Below, piece by piece: positions 49,271-58,329 of a stretch of DNA of 64,000 nucleotides (its first letter is position 1; each line of letters opens with the position of its first letter). Location of the stretch: positions 145,987-209,986 of the forward strand of contig SCFE01000121.1 of NCBI GenBank assembly GCA_004352715.1. The letters are read 5' to 3'. The translations under genes and the position numbers were made by a program. The notes beneath the pieces were generated by a model, which worked only from the letters and a program-made list of their open reading frames with translations, was not told where the DNA came from and searched no databases. The stretch comes from Hofstenia miamia. Its lineage: Eukaryota > Xenacoelomorpha > Acoela.

Positions 49271-50774
49271 CTCTTGAAAATGGTTAACGCCAGTCACCAA
49301 TTGGTATTAAGAAACGTACTGGACATTAACATCAGTGGTGGACGTCTGTTATCTACTAGAACGGTGCTAATCTTAAACGTCCGCTCTGTTAGAAGCAAAG
49401 CTTGCCATCTACTTCCCAACTGTTTGTACTGACGGAGCACAACATGTGGTTATTTCTGGAGGCCTCTGCAGCCAATGCCAAGAACACGACACGAATGTCA
49501 GATTTTGAAAATTAATGCTGCGTACTAACTTACTTATCCACACCAACTGAATCAAAAATTAAGTTGTGCGGCTATTATATACAGCAAAAATCTAAAACTA
49601 AGTGAACTTTGTTCGATTATATTAAAGCTGACGACATATACTGAAAATATATGCGGAAGAGGTACACATCGTCAAAATTCTTAGAAAATATTATATAGGA
49701 CCAATATAGTTTTTAAAATCTGTACATAAATGCTTATTTATGTCGTTTTGAAGACAGATGGAGTGTTTGGACACAATTTTTTATTTGAAGTTAAATGATG
49801 TTGTACATATATGATGCTTAAATGATGTTTCATTTTTGACTTCATAACATATCATATAGGCATTCTACAACAGAAAAAGTAACTTTCTTACAGCAACTAA
49901 TTAAACAATTTTAGACATATTTGAAAACTAGAGTGACTATTTTGGGGTGTTTGCCAACTATCTTTCCGGTTACTAATCATTATTATAAAACATGTAGCAT
50001 CAACAAGTTAGCAAAACCCTCTAATTTATTCAAAGTAAAAATATATATTCCATCAAAATCGTTACTACAGCAGAATTCACTAATCATGGTATGAGAAAAT
50101 TGGATATGTTTACACCATTAAACATATTCATTTGCTAAAAGATTTTGTACATTGGATCAGGAATGAAGAAAAGCTGTGCTTAACTGGTGTTGTTTGGATT
50201 TGAGAAGAAGTAGCCTAGACTAGCTAAATATTCATTGAAATCGTTTGTTAGGCAGGTCAGAAATCCATCTCAAACAATACACTCATAAGAATAAATTGCA
50301 AAGCGAAAGCACCTTTTCCTTTTGCGGTGACCACTGATTTTCTTAAATATACTTCAATATTTCAATTTCGTAATATATTGCAAAAACAACAATGGACCAT
50401 TGCTCATTATTTTTCATAGAAAGAAGATCCTTCAACGCCTTTGTCAGACACTCAATTTGGCCATCACTCAGAAGCATGTGAATATCACAGATAAGTAAAT
50501 GCTCATTTAGAAAAACTGCTAAATAAAATTTAAAAAATTTGGCGAAAACGATGATTGCTCTTTTATAAGGACAGTTTTTTAAATATTTAAATACAATTTT
50601 TTTAGAGATAGACTATAGGAAATGATACTATAACAAACCTTCATAGTGAGGGATAAAGCAGACCTTCCCACTTTGAAGAATGTCTTTAATAAGAATAGTG
50701 GTATCCACTTCGGAATCCATGTTAACATAGACACTGACACGGGATGCTCTCTTATAAGCATCATGCATCATCAC
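42759..50774 (-). CDS. MTHFS: 5-formyltetrahydrofolate cyclo-ligase (methenyl-THF synthetase), first exon missing
   Basis: Three minus-strand exons in compatible phase: 50774-50639, 48320-48195 and 42964-42759, giving 155 residues of a protein that is 203 residues in humans. The enzyme converts 5-formyl-THF to 5,10-methenyl-THF using ATP in the cytosol. Exon a reads RASRVSVYVNMDSEVDTTIL and GKVCFIPHYE. Exon b reads ELMQMVRLPNWSDYVAL and KDGIKQ. Exon c reads GGLDLIILPGLGF and the nucleotide-loop RLGRGKGHYD, ending DEVISE. Introns are 2318 and 5230 nt, and acceptors and donors are GT-AG. The initial methionine and about 45 N-terminal residues (the part before VMMHDAYK) were not found. They should lie above 50774, possibly outside the window or in an exon I missed. 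No stop is present in the exons, so it is probably functional. Confidence 0.92.
43151..43566. mobile_element. Foldback (long inverted repeat) element in the cyclo-ligase 5.2-kb intron region
   Basis: Arms 43151-43266 and 43446-43566 are inverted copies sharing CATGAGGTGCCACTTTTTTC (first arm) and the same reversed (second). Each arm itself holds two units of a roughly 50-bp sequence (CCATGAGGTG...TTTTTTCTGATTG...CGAG). The loop (43267-43445) has three tandem units of AAAAAATGTAAGGTAATGTG GGAAAGTAAAA type and a TGACGTCA palindrome. A single strand could fold into a hairpin of about 115 bp. It lies inside the second intron of the gene on the minus strand. A half copy lies 450 bp away at 44015. 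Confidence 0.8.
44015..44227. mobile_element. Half copy of the foldback element
   Basis: Repeats the loop and right arm of the element at 43151: two units of the AATGTAAGGTAATGTGGG tandem, AACACAAAAACTAGTAAAAG, TGACGTCAGTAAAACACC and AGGTCAAAGGCCAACCCTCT. It then has a single arm unit, CAATCAGAAAAAAGTGGCAC, and CTCATGGAACC. The left arm and the second arm unit are missing. This shows the sequence is mobile or duplicating, not a one-off. Confidence 0.8.
44228..45406. other. No gene recognised
   Basis: Intron DNA of the cyclo-ligase gene (minus strand). It contains a 101-codon frame overlapping the half foldback element at 44114-44419 and another stretch resembling open reading at 44250-44420 (IQIFKCFLPNWSILNKEEYI), neither of which matches a family I know. 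Confidence 0.35.
45407..45458. repeat. Dispersed repeat, copy 2
   Basis: Shares GCTCGTTGTATATCAACGAC and CCAAGCTCGGCTCGTTG with 14697-14750. It lies just after a TA run that contains a single N (45392). Confidence 0.6.
45820..46075. repeat. GC-rich repeat island with tandem units
   Basis: Far more GC-rich than its surroundings. A unit GCAAACCGGTGGATTGCGCGAA at about 45859 recurs as GCAAAACCGGTGGATTGCGCGAA at about 45901, followed by CGGTTTGCGATCGCGAACGC at 45991. It looks like a fragment of a DNA element that has inserted next to the Cys-containing minus-strand open frame at 46075-46270. Confidence 0.5.
46076..46273 (-). pseudogene. Possible transposase N-terminal fragment (IS1595/Merlin-like?)
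   Basis: The minus strand reads NKQITLADLINFLWEYELVD then KITLCANSCDRWHFN and VDITHLTCGS. The pattern of a short helical 'INFLWE...L.' followed by C-x3-C resembles the zinc-ribbon start of ISXO2/Merlin-type transposases, which I know only by general pattern. It then runs into the GC-rich repeat island, so nothing follows. I cannot confirm this by eye. Confidence 0.3.
46515..46700 (+). mobile_element. LINE RT fingers fragment
   Basis: The plus strand reads RNYRPMSTTTSPFSKIIEKL, then (frame changed) FGVRKSHSNIKPLMLY. This matches the 'NYRPIS...FSKI.EK' entry motif of LINE RT and the later 'QFGFR' step. It is about 60 codons long and frameshifted. Confidence 0.6.
46701..48194. other. No gene recognised (cyclo-ligase intron)
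   Basis: AT-rich, with no assignable repeat or exon. Confidence 0.4.
48941..49268. repeat. TA microsatellite interrupted by a 268-N gap
   Basis: (TA)n on both sides of an N run at 48971-49238. The repeat most likely caused the sequencing gap, and its true length is unknown. Confidence 0.9.
49270..49700 (+). mobile_element. LINE endonuclease N-terminal fragment
   Basis: Plus strand about 49361-49410: TVLILNVRSVRSKACHL, the usual start of a LINE AP-endonuclease (L-N-x-R-S-x-R-x-K). The rest decays with several stops. It lies in the first sequenced cyclo-ligase intron. Confidence 0.5.
49701..50638. other. No gene recognised (cyclo-ligase intron)
   Basis: AT-rich intron sequence between the exon at 50639-50774 and the LINE scrap at 49270. 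Confidence 0.4.
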
Positions 50775-51139
50775 CTACGCAATAATCTACAAATTACAAT
50801 AATTATACATTTTAAACAGAAAATCTAATTGTTAAGAGAAAACGAAATTCCAGACACATTTAAGCATGTAGATTCTCGTTATAATAGCTACATCTAAAGC
50901 TATGTAAAGAAGAAATGAATTATATAATTTTAAACAACAGACATTTATATACACAAAATTGAATAAATTAAATTTGGTAGATTAAATTGGATAACTAAAT
51001 AAGGCAGATCCAGCAATTTTAGTTAGGTGGGACGTGTATGTTCTAATATTTTTAAAATCATGTACTATCGGTTTCTAACAAATGTGTTACTTAGGTATTT
51101 ACATAAATGAAATTTATATAATAGATAAGGAAACATTAA

Positions 51140-51740
51140 TAATAATAATAAATGACTTTATTTAGCCGTTGAAGGCATACAACACTACAAAAAGGATAAA
51201 AACATGTCAAGTTTTACGACAGCTAGGACAGTAACAGGAGATGAAATAGGAGCAGATGGAAGAGTAGGCGATGTTGGAGAAGGGCTCAGCAAACAGGAAA
51301 GATATCAAAGATTTCTTGAAGCTCGCCGGCGAGCAAAAAAAATTAATGGATGTTGGAGGCTTGAGAGTCAAGATATAACTAGCAGCAGTACAAGTACGAT
51401 TGAAAAACGAGTGAAGGGTGCGATGTTTCTTGGGACGACGAATGGAGAAGGCGACAACATCATCAGAGCGAGTAGAGCGGGAATTAGAGAACGTAATGAA
51501 ATCAAAAGGATCAAGATCCAATTTGCGAGTGACAGCGGGAGAGTGAAGAATTGGAGAAGAGCATCTTTGTATGGCAAGGGAGAGATCCATTTGAATTCAC
51601 GCTTCTGGAAACGTTCCATAGAGTGGAACAAGGAACGAGAAGGCCACCAACAGAGAGAAGCATAGAGAAGAATAGCGCGAGGAATAGACTTGAACAAAGA
51701 GAGTTTCACAGCAGCCGTGGAATTAAAGGAACAATATAGT
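51140..51740 (-). mobile_element. LINE 3' end (RT thumb, C-terminus and tail)
   Basis: On the minus strand, about 51709-51540 reads ILLYASLCWWPSRSLFHSME, FQKREFKWI and KDALLQFFTLPLSLANW. After a frameshift, 51440-51207 reads HRTLHSFFNRTC, PASFKKSLISFLF and SICSYFISCYCPSCRKT, then a stop. The tail follows: AATAAAG and a (TTA)n run (about 51137-51165). The same interval has a 153-codon plus-strand frame, but the LINE motifs and tail are all on the minus strand. The tail makes this a genuine 3' end, 5'-truncated. Confidence 0.82.
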
Positions 51741-53469
51741 TCGCAAATTCATTTTTTGAGAATTAAAATGAAGTTAAGAAACAAGATTCAGGAAAGCCAT
51801 TGCCTAGCACATATTGAAGATCCATTAAAAATTTAAAGCTTCTTCCCTAAATTATCTAGAAAGTCTATATTTCCAAGATCGTCATGTATTATTTTTTAAT
51901 AGCATTAAAACTTGATTTGGCGATATAGTATTGAGACATAACAGCAATAATTGTTTCTCTAAATGAAAATTGGAATTGATGAAATAAACAAATTTTATAA
52001 GATTATTTCTTTTCATTTTGAATATATACTTCAGCAGCTTATAGATATAAATTTCAAAGTCATAACGAATTGAAATTTGAATAAATATACTATTACTTGA
52101 TTAACTGTTGCCAATACGTGGTTTGTAACAAAAAACTAGTACATGTCTAGCAATTGTGGAATGTTGGTTAAATCTCCGTAAGGTTTAGAGCCCTTTTAAG
52201 TACAAATGCAATAAGCATGAAAAATTTTATTTATCAATAATCATAGCAAAGTAATTGAAGGCACTCTTGATATTGGTGTACCACATTCTATAACCTCTTC
52301 TATATATTAGGCGCTTTGTACATTCCAGCTAAGATTATTGGAAATATTTTTTGCACAATCTTGGCTACATGTTCCTTAGTCACTAACAATGAAAAAACGC
52401 ATATTTTTTAAATCGAAATTTAAAAAACACACAAATATAAGGCATTATTTGTATATTACCCGGTTTTTAAGCTGGCCAGAGACCTCTACAATCAGAAATC
52501 TGCGAATCCAATATATCGAATTGAATCCGATTCCGAATCCGCTTAAATTCGAAATTGGAGTGTGAATGGGCCTAATCTGGTTGAAAATACCAACAAGGTA
52601 ATATGTTGATATTCTATGTATTTTAAGTAACTGGTAAGGGGATTGCAGAGTTTTGAAAAATTACGGAAATTAAATTTTGGCATTTTGGTAATATTTGAGT
52701 ACTTAGGCGTCTAGCCAGAGCAGAAAACCATATTTGAAAAGAGAACTACGTTTGAAAAGGGTAACCGCGTCTTAAAATATTTGCACTTCCAACGATTTAA
52801 TGTGGGACATGCATATAATATATTTCTTCAAAACTAAACAAAATCGTCAGGTTTGAAGGGGATAAATACTTGAGCAAAAGTGATGCTTTATCAAATTTAA
52901 CCTATTTTGATATTTGTTCTCTGATTTCACTTGCAATAAGTTACTTATAGTGTACGGAAATTATTAGTTAAAATTATTATCTCCATAATAAACAAAATTA
53001 TGAGCAGGTAATAACAAAGTTACATTACTTAAAAAAATTTAAGTTTTTGTTGCAAATTATTGCTGTAGGTTTTATCTCTCTTAATAGGATTTGGATTTTT
53101 CGTACTGTGAAAATTTTTTCCGAGTATTGAAAATTAAGGAGCTTTATACCTCTTACTTCAATTGAATTACGTGGCAAAATTGTGCCACGTCTTATTGAGA
53201 ATGGTTGCTGTTTTGCTCGTGCTCTAGGAGTTTATAAATGTATATTTCATTAACATTCATCGCATTTGCTTCTATGAATAATGGTTTAGCTGATTAAGTC
53301 GAATTTTTGAAGTTTATAATTCTGATTTTATTCTTCTGAATTTAAAAATAGGCAGTAATGTATTTCTGTGGTTTTATTACAATTTAATGAGACAATTAAA
53401 ACAGAGCCTGAAAAGAAAGTCTGAATGGGAAACGTGATCTTCTTTTGTACTACTCCATATGCTAAGTTT
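51741..53469. other. No gene recognised; repeat ends
   Basis: At about 52480-52565 lies CCAGAGACCTCTACAATCAG followed by TGCGAATCC and CGAATTC-type words. The reverse complement of similar words is at 55145-55205, so these may be paired ends of one composite insertion. At about 53158-53250 a short frame (IELRGKIVPRLIENGCCFA) looks like the first helix-turn-helix of a paired-type transposase. Confidence 0.4.
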
Positions 53470-54780
53470 TTACTCAGAAAAAAAAGCATTTGACACTATT
53501 GACCATTAATTATTATTAAATAAGCTACATAACTTTGGTGTAAGGGGCCATATATTCAAACTATTTGAAAGTTATCTTAATCAGCGTTATCAATACGTTT
53601 GTGACGACTCTAATAAATCTTACATGAAAGAGATAAAATATGGTGTACCTCAAGGATCGATTTTAGGACCATTTCTGTTTTTATTATATATTAATGACTT
53701 ACCAAGTCATTTAAATGTATCGACTACTCTTTTTGCTGATGATACAAATCTCCATTCTGATTCTCATGATAAACAAATATTGTTTAACAATTTACAGCTG
53801 AATTTAGATACACTACAGGATTGGCTTTGCTATAACAAACTTTCATTAAACTGTGAAAAAACGATGCAACTAAATTTCTTTAAGGAGACCGAGGGATTGC
53901 AGCGGCTTGAAGTATCTGGTTATGAATTAAATATTTGTGAATCCTACAAATATTTAGGAATTATAGTAGACAAGTATTTGACTTTTGCTAATCACATTTC
54001 CGAATTGTGTAAGAAACTATCTAAATTATGTGGTATGTTAATGAAATTGAGACATTTTGTGCAAAATCATGTAACGTTAAACTATTACAAAACTTACATT
54101 TTACCTATAATTCAATATGGAGTATTGATATATGGTGGTACTACTTATCACACATTACTGCCTATTTTCAAAATTCAAAAAGAATAATTAATTTTAAACA
54201 TTCGAAAGATTCGACAAAATGTTGTTTTTGGATAGTGATATACTCAATATATATGAATTATACATATTTGAACTACTAAAGCACATAATAAAAATACAAA
54301 GAAAAGATTACCCGATGGAATTTAACTATTTCAATAAAATTAATCACACATAATACTAGGGCTAAATTAAAAAACCAAACTTCAATAAAACAGCATAACT
54401 CTATGCTACAAAGATATTCTCTTCAAGTTAGGGGAAGTAAGATATGGAATTATATAAATTCTAGGGCATTAATTAGTTGTAATATAGATAAAATATCTGA
54501 AAATGAATGTAATAGGTTCTTGAACAATATAAAAAGTAAAGTAATACAAGGAAATACTAATCTAATTGATTTAATATTCAATTAATAATTTAAATGTCAT
54601 GGGTAAAACAAATGAGCACCACTAGTGCTCAAAAATTATCCTTTCTAAACATAGTAACAATAAATTAATAAAAAAACTAAAAATAATAAATAAAAATAAC
54701 AAGTTAATGCACAAATAATCTGGGGATTTTTAGCATTGTAAAGTGTATTTGTTTTTATTTTTTGTAAGTGTTTAGATAAA
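53470..54780 (+). mobile_element. LINE RT, palm to C-terminus with 3' hairpin
   Basis: Plus strand. EKKAFDTIDH (first Asp box, about 53481; a stop just after it), then an open frame 53624-54187 with YGVPQGSILGPFLFLLYIND, LFADDTNLHSDSH and YKYLGIIVDKYLTFANHI, and a C-terminal continuation 54403-54585 (LQVRGSKIWNYINSRA). All catalytic boxes are intact, unlike most copies here, but frameshifts occur after 54187. The 3' region holds a perfect 6-bp stem, GAGCAC-CACTA-GTGCTC (54614-54630), and an A-rich tail. Confidence 0.85.
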
Positions 54781-54839
54781 TATACATCATTCATTCAAGG
54801 AAAATCTCACCAGATACGAGTCTTGATCGAAAAAATATT

Positions 54840-55135
54840 AAATGTAGCGGTGTAGCGGTGAAAAGAAAAGTAGCAAAGATTGGTGGGACAATGTGAACGC
54901 TCTTGCTGGCAAGATTAAAATTCAATTTCCTGTTAGTGACCTATCAGCGAATGATTTGAAGACATATTTTGCTAATCTCACTACCCCTGATGGTAATAAT
55001 TTCCCAGAATATTGCCTTGGTGACAATGCCGATGTTTGCAGATTCAGTGAGCACCAGGTGTATTTCTCATTGTGTAATCTCAAAAAGACAGCTACTAGAA
55101 GTGAAAGAGTTAGGATTACGGCTAGAGTTTAATAA
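54840..55135 (+). mobile_element. LINE linker fragment
   Basis: The plus strand reads WWDNVNALAGKIKI, then LSANDLKTYFANLTTPDG, then HQVYFSLCNLKKTATRSE. This is the region between endonuclease and RT of a Jockey/CR1-like LINE, where 'FN.YF' and the later 'TGSDG' step normally stand. It is a truncated scrap, not a gene. Confidence 0.7.
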
Positions 55136-55612
55136 CCATTTTATGAAGATCACATGGATTCCAATTTCGATTCCGAATTCGAGGATTCGCAGTCACAGGT
55201 CTCTATCAACAATATATATTGTTCAATATTATTTGCAATGAAAAGCGTTTGAAATATTTCACAATTGTAAAACACAAATACTGTAAAGTGAAATGTGAAT
55301 CATTTAGGATTTAGTATTTATGAATTACAAAGACCAATTTCAAAAGCATATATACAGATAAAGCTAAAATATTCACCTTTTTGCAAACCAAAAGTGATTG
55401 CTTTTCCATTTCTTGCTTTGGTATTTGGGACAATGCGATTTTTAATTGTGAACGTAATTTTAATTTTTGCATTGCTTGAAAATTTTTTCATTTTACGTAG
55501 CTTTTACTTAATATGGTACAGAGATGTTTTGCCATTTCAATTTTGCCCACACATGAGTTTGTTTTAATTTGGCGATGGTGCTTTTTGACGAAATGCTTAA
55601 ATATGAACAATT

Positions 55613-55981
55613 CAGGGTTTTTTAGTCGAGTTTGAGTTACTCAGTCCGAGTTCCAGGGTCTTTGAGCCGAGCTTGAGTTTTTACTTTTCGAATTCAAGTA
55701 TTTTTAAAGAAAATTCTAAGCTCAATCAAGTCTTTTATTATAATTCTGAGTTTTTTAGGATAAAAAATATTTATTTTACAATAATTCCAAGCTTTGTAAT
55801 CTAAAAAATAAAAATTTGTTAAAGCAACTGAAATTTAAAAAATTAATTTCTACAGTTTTAATGATTTCATTTCTGAGTTTTTCCAATCAAGTTTTATGAA
55901 CTCATTTTGTAGCTTGGTAGAGGATGCTACAATTTGATTTTGAGTTTTTAACATTCTGATTCTGAATACTTAAAAACCCTG
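55613..55981. mobile_element. Small CAGGGTTTT-ended element A
   Basis: Begins CAGGGTTTTTTAGTCGAG and ends TTAAAAACCCTG. Its right end in reverse (CAGGGTTTTTAAGTATTC) resembles the left end of element B. The interior is rich in TTGAGTTTGAG words, and it contains GAGCCGAGCTTGAG, the core of the dispersed repeats at 14697 and 45407. I see no matching flanks, so the target duplication is lost or the ends belong to two copies. Confidence 0.6.
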
Positions 55982-56259
55982 CTGAGCTTGAGTTCTTACA
56001 TTTTAAGTTTGAGATTGAGTATTTGAGTTTTGTCTAAATCTAAGTTTCTAAGAATATAGCAAAATTTATTTTATAACTATTCTGAGTTTTGTTAAAATGT
56101 AACTTTGTTTAATAAAAAAGCTCAAGCTTAAAATATTTTCATTTTTACCTTAGCTTTAGATTGATTTTCAATTGAGTTTGAGTTTTGATGATCTCTCGTG
56201 CAAGTGTTTCTCATCAAGTTTTGTGAGCACATTTGAGTTCAAGTTCTTAACATACCAAA

Positions 56260-56590
56260 CAGGGTTTTTGAGTATTTGGAATGTTAAGAATTCAAACTTG
56301 AATAAGCTCACAAGACTTGATCAGAAAAACTTGGAAGAGAAATAATGAAAACTCAATTGAAAATCCAATCAAAAATACCATAAAAATTAAATCATTTTAA
56401 ATTTCAATTTCTTTACCAATTGCAAAAACCTATTTTTAGCTTAGAATGATTGCAAAATAAATGTTTTTACCCTAAAAAACTTAGAATTGGAAAAAAACTC
56501 TATTGAATTCAAAATTTTAAAAGTACTTGAACTCAAAATATTAAAACTCACACTTGGTCTGACTATTTCAAACTCAACTTGAAAACCCTG
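56260..56590. mobile_element. Small CAGGGTTTT-ended element B with 8-bp target duplication
   Basis: 331 bp, CAGGGTTTTTGAGTATTTGG...CAACTTGAAAACCCTG. Flanking octamers are ATACCAAA (56252-56259) and ATACCAAG (56591-56598): seven of eight identical, as expected for an ageing hAT-type 8-bp duplication. It has no coding capacity. Confidence 0.72.
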
Positions 56591-56880
56591 ATACCAAGTC
56601 TCAAGAAACACAAATGAGGTCTAAATATGAATTAAATCAAAGGAGACAATAAAATTTCAACTCTTGCTTAAACAATGTAGCATAATTGCATTCAATTACC
56701 TATTTCAATTTCAATGATGGTAATATGAACTTATAAAATTACAAATCTCAATTAAAATTACAAAGTATTTCTGACTGTGGCATTTGATCAATCAGAACCT
56801 GTCTGTTATTTACTCATATTAGCAATGGTACTCAATTGCTTGTTAGATTTCCTGTTTTTGTATATATATATATATATATA

Positions 56881-58152
56881 TGCTGCTGCTCAAATTTTTT
56901 CGTACCATATTTAAACATTTAAAATTAATTAAATTTGATGAAATTGGCTCTAATTAATTCGTACCAGTTCACTTTACCATTGTTTCTGTGAAATTTTGCA
57001 TGGTTTGAATTTTTTACCTTCTAAATATCTGGAAGTAGAAAACAATGCATTCAAAAGAGTTAATTTGCCTTGTAAAGCAAAAATCGTTGGATGGATTATC
57101 ATACAATATGATTTTGAAGGAGCTGATGATAAGCAAGTCAACAATACAGTATATGGTCAAGAACGACTACGGAAGAACTAAGAAGAAGCCCAGACCAAAA
57201 AGAAAAATTGGAATGAAAGAAGGATGTCGCATTAGATGGGAAATGGCCATCTTGAAGAAACATAAAATGACAATATCAGCTGGAAAAATCATGAAAAGAT
57301 GCGAAATATCTGCATCGCGGGCCACGGTCAAGCGGTACTTGCGCAGACTGGGATTGAGATACAAGAAAATTCCCAAAAATATTGTACTAACTCCTATTCA
57401 TAAACAAGAGAGATTGCGCATCTGTGAATCGTGGATCCGGAACAGAGTAGATTGGAGTAAAGTTGTATTCTCGGACGAGAAAAAGTTCAACCTTGATGGA
57501 CCAGATAATATAAACACATGGATGTGGAAAGATGAGAAATTTTACCGAAATAGGCGGCAAGCTGGTGGGGGCGGTTTAATGATATGGGGCATGATTTTTC
57601 CAAGTGGTATAGTGCATATCAAAAAACTTGCAAACCGAGTAAATGCCTCTTCTTACCAGACTATGCTATCATCGTTTGCTGTCCCGGCTATATTCGACAT
57701 GATGGGGAGCGATTTTGTCTTCCAACAAGACAATTGTCAAATACACACTGCCCATACAACAATGGATTTTTTCGAAGAAAAGGGAATAACCATTCTCCAA
57801 TGGCCAGCTTGCAGTCCCGATATTAATATAATGGAGAATGTTTGGTCCTTCATCTCTAGGATCGTTTACAATGGGCAACAACCGAAGAACCTAAAAGAAC
57901 TGGAGGAGAGAATAGACGCTGCAGTTTTGCACATTAATTTGAACTTTGTGGATAAACTGGTGTCCTTATATAACTCTATTCCACGCCGAATGGCTTTAGT
58001 TTTGAAAGCAAATGGCAATAAAATTCCTTACTGATTGTTATTTTTAACTGTTACAGAATAAACGCAATGGTACGAAAAAATTTGAGCCAAATTTTACATA
58101 TTGAAGTAAAACGCACATATTAGACTGGTACGAAAAAATTTGAGTGGCAGTG
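56881..58152 (+). mobile_element. Complete Tc1-type transposon with paired-repeat ends, inserted in a TA microsatellite
   Basis: 1272 bp, flanked on both sides by TATATA runs, so the TA target duplication is hidden in the microsatellite. Right end: CACTGCCACTCAAATTTTTT in reverse; left end similar but diverged (TGCTGCTGCTCAAATTTTTT). Each end has two copies of a CTCAAATTTTTTCGTACCA-like site: 56889-56907 and 56946-56966 on the left, 58068-58088 and 58126-58144 on the right. They are spaced 58-59 bp apart, the IR/DR arrangement known from Sleeping Beauty-type Tc1 elements. The transposase ORF is full length. Confidence 0.92.
57045..58034 (+). CDS. Tc1-type transposase, intact 329-residue ORF
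   Basis: Cut-and-paste transposase. The N-terminal paired-type region comprises two helix-turn-helix parts: residues about 1-45 (SLDGLSYNMILKEL, ISKSTIQYMVKND) and about 60-115 (SAGKIMKRCEISASRATVKR). Between them lies a basic GRPR-like stretch, KKKPRPKRK. The catalytic triad is visible: Asp144 in VVFSDEKKF, Asp229 in FVFQQDNCQIH and Glu264 in INIMENVW. 34 residues separate the last two, so it is DD34E as in Tc1 proper. WPACSPDINIMENVW and GGGLMIWGM are further family signatures. No stop or frameshift is seen over the normal length. It starts at the first ATG in frame. Activity is possible but unproven. Confidence 0.95.
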   Translation: MHSKELICLVKQKSLDGLSYNMILKELMISKSTIQYMVKNDYGRTKKKPRPKRKIGMKEGCRIRWEMAILKKHKMTISAGKIMKRCEISASRATVKRYLRRLGLRYKKIPKNIVLTPIHKQERLRICESWIRNRVDWSKVVFSDEKKFNLDGPDNINTWMWKDEKFYRNRRQAGGGGLMIWGMIFPSGIVHIKKLANRVNASSYQTMLSSFAVPAIFDMMGSDFVFQQDNCQIHTAHTTMDFFEEKGITILQWPACSPDINIMENVWSFISRIVYNGQQPKNLKELEERIDAAVLHINLNFVDKLVSLYNSIPRRMALVLKANGNKIPY

Positions 58153-58329
58153 TATATATATATATATATTATGTGGCATCAACTGCTGCCTTCACAAACA
58201 TTTTTGCTATTACTATTTCAAAATTATTAAATATTAATTGTACAATATTTACATGAATTTGTAATTGCCTCAATTGATGTATTAAGTGTTAGACAGTCTG
58301 TCCTATTTTTGAATTTTTAAATCTTCTGA
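58153..58329. other. No gene; TA microsatellite and spacer
   Basis: TA run to about 58170, then AT-rich DNA up to the gypsy sequence. Confidence 0.5.

Noticed and set aside
51204-51665. A 153-codon plus-strand open frame with few stops
   Set aside because: The minus strand carries an ordered set of LINE RT C-terminal motifs and a 3' tail at the same place; the plus frame is the antisense shadow.
54893-55132. 79-codon ORF as a possible gene
   Set aside because: Matches the LINE linker region (WWxxVN, YF..L, TAT step), so it is retrotransposon debris.
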